In this document: positions 38,515 through 45,145 of the stretch, in pieces
Position numbering within the stretch: position 1 is the first letter of the stretch
Layout of the letters: each line of letters begins with the position of its first letter
DNA from: DYFX01 sp964400625
GTDB lineage: Bacteria; Patescibacteriota; Patescibacteriia; SG8-24; DYFX01
Reading direction: 5' to 3'
Length of the DNA stretch: 64,000 bases
Assembly: GCA_964400625.1 (NCBI GenBank)
Contig: CAYNUS010000001.1
Coordinates: 186,001-250,000, forward strand
Translations under genes and position numbers: made by a program
Notes under the pieces: generated by a model
The model's input: only the letters and a program-made list of their open reading frames with translations
Databases searched by the model: none
Told to the model about the DNA's origin: nothing

Positions 38515-38654
38515 ACGCGTATCGGGGATCGAAGCCGACGGACGGAAAGTCAACTGCTTGGCTTTCCGGACGCGGCGGGCGAGGGAGGAGGCGTGAGCGA
38601 TCGACCGAAGGGAGCCGCGAACGCCGGGGGACGAGGATCCCCACACCCTCCGCC
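38515..38654 (+). pseudogene. Leader-like segment ending in a tRNA-Ser 3' fragment
   Basis: The last 20 bases (38635-38654) repeat exactly the 3' end of tRNA-Ser(GCT), GATCCCCACACCCTCCGCCA. No matching 5' acceptor half (GGAGGGT) is present, so this is not a tRNA. The preceding bases include GCGAGGGAGGAGGCG…AAGGGAG, recalling the GCGAAGGAGGAGCG…AGGGAG order of leader copies A and B. It may be a decayed leader-tRNA duplicate or an integration scar. A terminator follows. Confidence 0.45.
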
Positions 38655-38656
38655 AG

Positions 38657-38689
38657 CAAAAAGACCTCATCGCGAGATGGGGTCTTTTT
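38657..38689. terminator. Bidirectional terminator between tRNA units
   Basis: AAAAAGACC-TCATC…GATGGGGTCTTTTTT with T runs on both strands. It also terminates the minus-strand tRNA-Ser(TGA). Confidence 0.88.
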
Positions 38690-38701
38690 TCGTTCATGTG
38701 A

Positions 38702-38791
38702 TGGCGGAGGGGGTGAGATTCGAACTCACGGCCCGCTTGCGCGGGCTACGGTTTTCAAGACCGTTGCCTTAAACCGCTCGGCCACCCCTCC
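38702..38791 (-). tRNA. tRNA-Ser (anticodon TGA)
   Basis: Class II tRNA on the minus strand: acceptor GGAGGGG/CCCCTCC with encoded CCA, anticodon arm ACGGT-CTTGAAA-ACCGT, variable arm GCCCGCGCAAGCGGGC and T arm with GTTCGAATC. It begins 9 bases after the comF stop and has no separate visible promoter, so it may be co-transcribed with comF. Confidence 0.97.
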
Positions 38792-38799
38792 CGGCGCAC

Positions 38800-39480
38800 T
38801 CAGCCTAACATGGGCCCTATCGGCCGTGAAGCTTCGGTTTCGCCGTCCTCGCCGTCCCTCCCCCACGCGAGCGCGAAAGCGTCGACGCGGCCTGCCCCGG
38901 CGGCGCGCAGGACGGACGCGCATTCCCGGATCGTCGCGCCGCTCGTGCGGACGTCGTCCACGAGCAGGAACGACCGGTCGCGAAGGGCCGCCGGCAGAGG
39001 CGCGCAGGCGAAGGCGCCATGCACGTTCGCGCGGCGGTCCGCGGCGCGGGTCTGCGCCTCCGTGCGGCGCGGACGATGGAGCAGGCCCGGCGCGAACCTG
39101 CGGCCCGTCGCCTCGGCCAGCGCGCGGGCGAGCGCCTCCGCCTGGTTGAACCCGCGCTGGCGGAGCCTCGCCGGATGGAGCGGCACCGCGGCTACGGCCG
39201 CATCGGGCGCGAAGATCCCTCCGCTCGACCGGACGGCGCGCCGCACGAGCGTCTCGAGCGCCGGCAGCGCGCACGTCCATCCCTCATACTTCACGTCATG
39301 CAGGAGGCGGCGGACGAGCGGCTGGGCGTACGCGAAACCGGCCAGCGTGCGCATGCCGCCGTCCTCGTAGACGCGGCGGGAAGGGACGACGCCGGCCAGG
39401 CAGGCCTCGCAGGCATGCGCGCCCGGCGCTCCGCACGCCGCGCATTCGAGCGGAAAGAGGATATCCAAAACGCGCCCCAT
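38800..39480 (-). CDS. comF: ComF family phosphoribosyltransferase-like protein
   Basis: A 226-residue protein. An N-terminal zinc-finger-like part (CAACGAPGAHACEACLAG) precedes a type I phosphoribosyltransferase domain with the PRPP loop FLLVDDVRTSGATI and the conserved QRGFNQAEALARALA. ComF-family proteins are linked to DNA uptake in competent bacteria, plausible here for nucleotide scavenging. The ATG at 39480 (MGRVLDILFPLECAAC) sits inside a hairpin (GCGCCC-GTAT-GGGGCGC); a TTG at 39519 is the alternative start. Confidence 0.9.
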   Translation of the reverse strand: MGRVLDILFPLECAACGAPGAHACEACLAGVVPSRRVYEDGGMRTLAGFAYAQPLVRRLLHDVKYEGWTCALPALETLVRRAVRSSGGIFAPDAAVAAVPLHPARLRQRGFNQAEALARALAEATGRRFAPGLLHRPRRTEAQTRAADRRANVHGAFACAPLPAALRDRSFLLVDDVRTSGATIRECASVLRAAGAGRVDAFALAWGRDGEDGETEASRPIGPMLG

Positions 39481-39519
39481 ACGGGCGCGTTCATACGCGA
39501 GGGCGGACCCGCGCGTCAA

Positions 39520-40101
39520 CTAGTCTTCCCAGACGGCCGCGTCCACCAGCCAGTTCTCGCCCGATCGGAGGAGTTCCATGCGCAGGGTGCGGTAGGCGAT
39601 GGCCGGCGCGGCGGTGCCCGTCGAACGCTCCTGCTGGAGCGTGACGGCGATGACGGCCTCGTCATCGGTCATGCTGCGCACGTCCGTCGAGACCTTCACG
39701 CTCGTGACGCCCTCATACGGCTGTCCCGGCGCCGTCTGCGCCGTCGCCAGGAACGCCTCGGTGCGGCTGCGGTAGCCGGCCGACATGACGGGCAGGAGGT
39801 CGCGAAGATTGCGGTAGTCGCCTTGGTTCGAATAGCTTCCATACCGTTCCGCGAACAGTTCCGCCATCTGGCGGCCGGCCGTATTCCCCGGGGTGGGGGC
39901 CGGCGCGACGATCAGCGGGTTCGCGAAGACTTCCGCCGGCTGGGCGGGCTCCCCGATGTCCGTCGGCGCCTCGATGATGCCGGTCGTCGTATCCGGCTGG
40001 GGCGCTACCCTGCCCGCGAGCCAGATGATGACCGCCACGATGATGGCGATGAGGAGCAGGATCAGCCCGACGATGAGGATGGCGCGTCTTCGTGGTGTCA
40101 T
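39520..40101 (-). CDS. T4SS-locus single-pass membrane protein
   Basis: A 193-residue protein. A basic N-terminus and one transmembrane helix (AILIVGLILLLIAIIVAVIIWLAG) are followed by a proline-rich linker (residues about 33-75) and an extracytoplasmic domain (AELFAERYGSYSNQGDYRNLRDLLPVMSAGYRSRTEAFLA…) with strand-rich C-terminal half. The layout is like VirB8/NTF2-type assembly factors, but that is inference. Its ATG overlaps the virB4 stop by ATGA, placing it in the T4SS operon. Confidence 0.75.
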   Translation of the reverse strand: MTPRRRAILIVGLILLLIAIIVAVIIWLAGRVAPQPDTTTGIIEAPTDIGEPAQPAEVFANPLIVAPAPTPGNTAGRQMAELFAERYGSYSNQGDYRNLRDLLPVMSAGYRSRTEAFLATAQTAPGQPYEGVTSVKVSTDVRSMTDDEAVIAVTLQQERSTGTAAPAIAYRTLRMELLRSGENWLVDAAVWED

Positions 40102-42002
40102 ACGTTGGATTTGCCTTCAGCGGCGGCCAAGAGCTGCTCGTCGAGCTCCTTCTTGGCGTTCTCGATCTCGAGGAGCTGGCGCGGATCGGAGGTGATGATC
40201 TGGTCCTCGGCGTAGGAGGCGACGACCTTGATGGCCGCGTGGCGCGGTCCGGCGAAGAAGATGCCTTCGCCGACGCCGGCCTCGAGGAGCAGGAACTTCT
40301 CGCCTTCGGTGAGCAGGAAGGTCTTCTGCACGAGGTCGACCGAGGCCGACGACTGCTTGAGCAGCACCTGCATCGAGGAGTTCGTGACGATGGCCTGGCC
40401 GTACGGGGAGCGCAGGAAGTCGTTCACGTCCTGCGTGATGGTCGTGACGCCCAGGTAATACTTGCGGCAGCGCTTGACTAGGGCGAAAATGAACTTCGCG
40501 GAGTCGTCGTGCTGCATGAGCCACCAGGCCTCGTCGATCACCAGGATGCGCTTCTTGCGTTCCGAGCGGACGATGTTCCAGATGTAGTTGACGATGGTGT
40601 AGACGGCGAGCGGGCGCAGCTCGTCCTCCAGGTCGCGGACGGAGAAGACCACGAGCTTGTTGTTCATCTCGACCGTCGTCGGCGAGTTGAGGAGGCCCGA
40701 GAACGTGCCGTCGATGTACTTGCGGAGCTTGATCTGCAGGTCCTCCGTGCCGGTGATGCCTTCGAGCACCTGCTGGAAGTCCGACATGATCGGCGGCTCG
40801 ACCGTGGCGAGGTCGACGCCCGGGACGATGTCCTTCTTGGCGTACGTCTCGAGCAAGGCGCGGTCGATGATGGAATCCTCGGCGGTCGTCATCTGGCCGA
40901 ACATGATGCGCATGAGGCCCTTCACCGCGATGACGGCCGAGCGGATGATGTCCTCGGAGCGCACGTCCTCCCCTACCGGGCGCGGCAGGTCGAAGACGTT
41001 CAGCTTGGCGTCCGACGCCAGCGAGATGTTGATGTAGGTGCCGCTCACCGCGTCGGAAAGGTGCTTGTACTCCATTTCCGGGTCGATGATGATGACCTCG
41101 ATGCCGACCATGAGCGAGCGCAGCACCTCGAGCTTCACGGTGTAGCTCTTGCCGGCGCCGGAGGTGGCGAACACGACCGCGTTGGCGTTCTGGAGCGAGA
41201 AGCGGTCGAAGAGGATGAGGCTGTTGTTGTGCCGGTTGATGCCGTAGAGGATGCCGTTGTCGGAGGTGAGGTCCGCGGACACGAACGGGAAGCCCGAGGC
41301 GATGGGGCTCGTGTTCATGTTGAAGGTGATCATCAGCTCGTCGTTGCCGATCGGCAGCGTGGAGTTGAAGCCCTGTTCCGCCTGGTAGAGCACGCGCTTG
41401 GTGTAGATGAGGCGCGCGCCGAAGATGCCTTCGATCTGGTTAGTGAGCTCGTCGAGCTCCTTCTCGGACGGCGCGTAGAGCGTGACGTAGAGCGCGAACT
41501 GGAAGAAGTGCTCGATGCCCTGCGTCAGGTCGTCGCGTAGCTTCTCGATGTCGCGGAGGGCCGTCTCGCGCAGAGGGTCGCGCGCCGCGCCCTTCTCGGC
41601 GTCGCCCATGATCTGGGCCTCGAGGATGCCGACCTTGTTCTTCAGCTGCTTCAGGATGACCTCCGGCTGGACGGGGTAGAAGAACATCGACACGTCCATC
41701 GTCGCCGAGAAGTTGATGATCGGCGTGAACCAGCCCATCGAGAGGTAGCGCGGGTACGTCACGACGAAGACCGTCCGCGCGAACAGGTCGCCGAGGCGGA
41801 TCTTGTCGGGCTTGACCTCCATGCCGGCGGGCGCGATGAGGTCGCGGATGGTGACGACGCCCTTGCGGTAGACGCGCTCCTCCTCGAGCTTGATGCGCTC
41901 CTCCTGCGCGAGGCGCTTGCGCTCCTCGGGGGTCAGGCCCTTTTTCGCCTGCTTGGGCGCGGGCGCGACGTCCTGTTTGACGGATGCGGGCGTGAATGCC
42001 AT
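40098..42002 (-). CDS. virB4: VirB4/TraC-like T4SS ATPase
   Basis: A 634-residue secretion ATPase. An N-terminal charged region (EERKRLAQEERIKLEEERVYRKG) and the VirB4 N-domain (VFVVTYPRYLSMGWFTPIINF) are followed by an ATPase with Walker A ATSGAGKS (about residue 290), Walker B KRILVIDEAWWLM (about 465) and a sensor-like VTTITQDVNDF. It powers substrate transport or pilus assembly on the cytoplasmic side of the channel. It is encoded with a TraC N-domain-like protein and PrgI. Confidence 0.93.
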   Translation of the reverse strand: MAFTPASVKQDVAPAPKQAKKGLTPEERKRLAQEERIKLEEERVYRKGVVTIRDLIAPAGMEVKPDKIRLGDLFARTVFVVTYPRYLSMGWFTPIINFSATMDVSMFFYPVQPEVILKQLKNKVGILEAQIMGDAEKGAARDPLRETALRDIEKLRDDLTQGIEHFFQFALYVTLYAPSEKELDELTNQIEGIFGARLIYTKRVLYQAEQGFNSTLPIGNDELMITFNMNTSPIASGFPFVSADLTSDNGILYGINRHNNSLILFDRFSLQNANAVVFATSGAGKSYTVKLEVLRSLMVGIEVIIIDPEMEYKHLSDAVSGTYINISLASDAKLNVFDLPRPVGEDVRSEDIIRSAVIAVKGLMRIMFGQMTTAEDSIIDRALLETYAKKDIVPGVDLATVEPPIMSDFQQVLEGITGTEDLQIKLRKYIDGTFSGLLNSPTTVEMNNKLVVFSVRDLEDELRPLAVYTIVNYIWNIVRSERKKRILVIDEAWWLMQHDDSAKFIFALVKRCRKYYLGVTTITQDVNDFLRSPYGQAIVTNSSMQVLLKQSSASVDLVQKTFLLTEGEKFLLLEAGVGEGIFFAGPRHAAIKVVASYAEDQIITSDPRQLLEIENAKKELDEQLLAAAEGKSNV

Positions 42003-42008
42003 AGCGGT

Positions 42009-42707
42009 TTACGCTTCGACCTGGACCTCGCCGACCTTCGGCAGCTTCTGCGTGTCCATGGACTGCGGGTTGTAGGACGAATAATACAGCTCGATGAGGC
42101 TTTGGGTGTCGAGCATCGCGTTCGCGAGGCTCATCGAGTTCAGGCTGGCGCGCACCGAATCCACCTTGATCATCAGGTCCTTCTTGCGCTGCTGGAACTG
42201 CTCTTCCCGCAGCTTCGCGGAGACGAGCGGCGAGAGCACTTCCGACATGCGCGCGAAGAAGCCTTTGCGCTGGGAGGTGGCCGGGTTGTACGGCACGACG
42301 ACGATGAACTTCTTCTGCATGATCTCGCCGAGCGTGACGAGCTCGCCCACGAACTGGCGGTAGTCGGCGATCTGGTTGCGGAGGAGCTCGTTGTCCTGCG
42401 TCTTCTCCTGCTCCTTGAGGCGGTTCAGGTAGTCGTCGACGTTCAGCTTACGCGACTGCACGAGGATCTGCACCGGGGACTCGAGCGAGTTCAGGAACGA
42501 GATGTAGCCGCCGATGATGGCCTGCTGCTCGTCTTCCGACTTGAGCGAGAAGTTGATGCTGGAGACGAGCAGGACCGCGCGGAGCGTGCCGTCCTTCATG
42601 ACGACGATGTCCTCGCGGATCTCGGCGATGTCCAAATAGCGCTGGGTCGAGGCGGCAGGCTTCGATCCGGCGAGCTTCTTGCTCTGCATCAGCTGTTCGG
42701 TGGCCAT
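42009..42707 (-). CDS. TraC/VirB4 N-domain-like T4SS protein
   Basis: A 232-residue soluble protein (TQRYLDIAEIREDIVVMKDGTLRAVLLVSSINFSLKSEDEQQAIIGGYISFLNSLESPVQILVQSRKL) resembling the N-terminal domain of TraC/VirB4 proteins without the ATPase part. A long coiled region follows (VDDYLNRLKEQEKTQDNELLRNQIADYRQF). The start has GGAGG five bases upstream. It lies between prgI and virB4, the usual place in such loci. Confidence 0.8.
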   Translation of the reverse strand: MATEQLMQSKKLAGSKPAASTQRYLDIAEIREDIVVMKDGTLRAVLLVSSINFSLKSEDEQQAIIGGYISFLNSLESPVQILVQSRKLNVDDYLNRLKEQEKTQDNELLRNQIADYRQFVGELVTLGEIMQKKFIVVVPYNPATSQRKGFFARMSEVLSPLVSAKLREEQFQQRKKDLMIKVDSVRASLNSMSLANAMLDTQSLIELYYSSYNPQSMDTQKLPKVGEVQVEA

Positions 42708-42725
42708 AGGTCCTCCTTCTGACGC

Positions 42726-43175
42726 TTAATCCTCCGGGTGATAGACGCCGCCGGTGTTCACGACGAGCGCCAGCTCCGAGAGCCGGGACGTGGTCGGCGC
42801 TTCCTTGTAGATCTTCGGCGGGGGCGGGGGCGGGACCTCGACCTTGGCGAGCGCGATGATCTCGGCGTCGGTGAGTTCCTTGTTCCAGACCCGGACGTCC
42901 GGGCGGCGGAACGTCTGGAAGAAGTTCAGCAGGAAATAGTGGAACGGCTGTCCGTTGATGCGGACGAACGCCAAGGTCAGCGCGGCGCCGAGGAGCGGCA
43001 GGTCGATGGCGATCGCGTACCAGATGCCGTTCACCGGGTCCACCGCGATCAGGATCCGGTAGATGATGAACAGGAGCAACGCCGTGACCATGATGATGGC
43101 GAACTGGCGGGTCGTGATCGGCCCGAGGATCTTGTCCTCCACGTCGATGAATTGCGGGACGACGAACTGTGACAT
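42726..43175 (-). CDS. prgI: PrgI family (VirB3-like) T4SS membrane protein
   Basis: A 149-residue inner-membrane protein: FVVPQFIDVEDKILGPITTRQFAIIM with the PrgI signature, two transmembrane helices (IIMVTALLLFIIYRILIAV and IWYAIAIDLPLLGAALTLAFV), then a proline-rich tail (EVPPPPPPKIYKEAP). PrgI is fused or adjacent to VirB4 in Gram-positive-type T4SSs. The first gene of the operon prgI-traC-like-virB4-39520 has TAAAAT 6 bases before its ATG. Confidence 0.92.
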   Translation of the reverse strand: MSQFVVPQFIDVEDKILGPITTRQFAIIMVTALLLFIIYRILIAVDPVNGIWYAIAIDLPLLGAALTLAFVRINGQPFHYFLLNFFQTFRRPDVRVWNKELTDAEIIALAKVEVPPPPPPKIYKEAPTTSRLSELALVVNTGGVYHPED

Positions 43176-43181
43176 GAGGTC

Positions 43182-43187
43182 ATTTTA
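43182..43187 (-). promoter_or_regulatory. prgI operon -10 box (leaderless start)
   Basis: TAAAAT lies 6 bases before the prgI ATG on the minus strand. Confidence 0.6.
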
Positions 43188-43220
43188 GCACAGATTCCAG
43201 GACCGCGCCTCCCCCACCCT

Positions 43221-43306
43221 CGTCATTCCGAGTGAAGCCGAGGAACCCCTTGCGATTCGTGCGGCGCAAGCGGTTCCTCCGCTCGCTGCGCTCGGTCGGA
43301 ATGACG
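43221..43306. repeat. GTCATTCCGA palindromic repeat
   Basis: CGTCATTCCGA…TCGGAATGACG. Same element as 18069-18163 in the opposite orientation (shared AAGCGGTTCCTCCGCTCGC). It separates two T4SS operons. Confidence 0.75.
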
Positions 43307-43313
43307 GAAGGGG

Positions 43314-45137
43314 CTAATACCGGAGCTGTCTGCTGAGCGCGGCGACCGCTTGGAACTCCTCCGGCGTGAGATACGGCTTCTTCCCGGCCTGGCGGGCGGC
43401 GACGGCATCCTTGAGCGGCAGGCCGTTCAACCCCTCCCCCATCAGTTCCAGATAGGTGCGGACGACTTCGGAGGCTCCCCAGGCGGCGATGGCTTCCGTA
43501 CGGCGCGTGTAGGACTGTTCGGCCAGGACGTCGATCTTGTCCTTGATCTTGACGCAAGCCTCGGCCGGATCCTTCGAGAGGCGGCGGAAGTCGACGATCG
43601 TGATGGCGCGAAGCTCCTCGACCGGACCGGTCAGGCGGGCCATCGGCCTCACGTCGTCCATGCGCGGCTTGGGCGCGTCCATGCCGCCCTGGACCTGCGG
43701 CCGGACGATGGCGCCCGGGACGGGGCGGACGATCGTGAGCGGCGGCGCGGCGGGTTTCGGGGCGGGCGGGGCGACGTTCGGCAGCGGCACGATTTCCGGA
43801 GCGCGCATCTCGGGCGGGACGGGATTCGATGTCGCGATCGGCAGGTTCGGCGGCACGGCGGAGGCGGCGACGGCCGGTTCCGCGGGCATCGGAGCGGGCG
43901 CCGAAGGCGGCGCCTCAGGCGCGTTCTTCATCGCCTTCTTGGATTTGGAGACGATGCTCCGGTAGAGGCGTTCTAGTTCGGTCTCCGCGCCCTCTTTCGC
44001 CTGGACCTCGCTTTCGATCTTCTTCTCGCGCTCCTTCTCCACCCATTCCGTCTTCTCGGCGGCCGCTTCGGCGACATGCGCGTCGTGCACGCTCTTCAGC
44101 TTCGCCTGGATGGCGTTCAGCACCGCGCGCGCGGCGTCCTGGCTGAGGCCGAGTCCGCCCAGCTCCTTCGGCTGGACCATCGTCTCGAGCGTCTCCATCT
44201 GGTCGCGGACGTCGCGCAGGCGGTTGGCGATGACGGTCTTGATGCGCTTGGCCATCGCCTCGTCGTCGGTGGCGAGGCCGGAGGCGCGATAGATCTCGTC
44301 GATCGACGCCTCGATCTTGCGGGCGACCTCGTCGGCCTGCTCCACGCCGCGCGCGGGCAGGACGACTTGCTTGAACTTCTCGATCTCGGCTTCGTCTTCG
44401 GGCTTGATCGTCGAAAAATCCTCCTTTTGCGGAGCCTTCGCGGCCGGGGCGGGCGCGGGCGCCTCCCCTGCCGCAGGCGCGGCGCTGGACATGGCGCGCG
44501 TGGGCGAGTGCGGCGTCGGGTCGATGACGACGGAGCGCGTCTCCTCGCGCACCTCTTCGAGCACGCGAGCGGCGGTCGTGGGGTCGAAACCGAGGCCGCC
44601 GATCTTTTCGGGGCGCGTCAGGACTTCCTTGGTCTGCTCCTCGGTGCGGACGCCGGCCAGGAACGATTCGACGACCCCGCGCAGGCGCGCCTGGGTCCTC
44701 GGCTCGGCGACGGCGCCGATGGATTCCTTCACGACCTCCTCGGCCGCTTCGCCCGGCGTGCGGTGCTCGATCTGCACGCGGAAATCCGGGTACGCGGTCG
44801 GGTCGGCGCCGAGCGCGCGGACGAGCCCGTCCACGTCGCCGATCCACTTGTCGAGCGGCAGGAGGCGGAAGCCGAGGATGTCCGCCGCGAGGCGCTTCGA
44901 GGCGGCCTCATCGAGTCCGAAACGCGCCTTCACCTCGTCGAGCAGGCGCGGGAGCTCGATGGCCTTCACGAAGAGCTGGCGGAGAAGGTCGAACAGGGCC
45001 GCTTCCTGCGGCTCCGTGAGCGCGTTGCGCTCGATGATCATCTCGTTGAGTTCGCCGGCCCGTTCCGAATACAGGTAGTCCTGCACCGGGCCGGGGAGCT
45101 CGGCGATCTTGAGCTGGAGCTCGTCGGTGAGGGTCAT
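43314..45137 (-). CDS. Large hydrophilic T4SS-locus protein
   Basis: A 607-residue protein without transmembrane segments. Helical regions (LTDELQLKIAELPGPVQDYLYSERAGELNEMIIERNALTEPQEAALFDLLRQLFVKAIEL) are separated by alanine/proline-rich linkers (about residues 215-245 and 405-480). A repeated motif, GGLGFDPTTAARVL and GGLGLSQDAARAVL, ends two similar helical units, suggesting internal duplication. It is the last gene of the operon starting at 57568 and probably a cytoplasmic partner of the channel. No family is recognised. Confidence 0.75.
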   Translation of the reverse strand: MTLTDELQLKIAELPGPVQDYLYSERAGELNEMIIERNALTEPQEAALFDLLRQLFVKAIELPRLLDEVKARFGLDEAASKRLAADILGFRLLPLDKWIGDVDGLVRALGADPTAYPDFRVQIEHRTPGEAAEEVVKESIGAVAEPRTQARLRGVVESFLAGVRTEEQTKEVLTRPEKIGGLGFDPTTAARVLEEVREETRSVVIDPTPHSPTRAMSSAAPAAGEAPAPAPAAKAPQKEDFSTIKPEDEAEIEKFKQVVLPARGVEQADEVARKIEASIDEIYRASGLATDDEAMAKRIKTVIANRLRDVRDQMETLETMVQPKELGGLGLSQDAARAVLNAIQAKLKSVHDAHVAEAAAEKTEWVEKEREKKIESEVQAKEGAETELERLYRSIVSKSKKAMKNAPEAPPSAPAPMPAEPAVAASAVPPNLPIATSNPVPPEMRAPEIVPLPNVAPPAPKPAAPPLTIVRPVPGAIVRPQVQGGMDAPKPRMDDVRPMARLTGPVEELRAITIVDFRRLSKDPAEACVKIKDKIDVLAEQSYTRRTEAIAAWGASEVVRTYLELMGEGLNGLPLKDAVAARQAGKKPYLTPEEFQAVAALSRQLRY

Positions 45138-45145
45138 AGGTCAGG

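Noticed and set aside
38515..38654. A third functional tRNA
   Set aside because: Only the 3' end of tRNA-Ser is duplicated. No 5' acceptor half, D arm or anticodon arm can be fitted.
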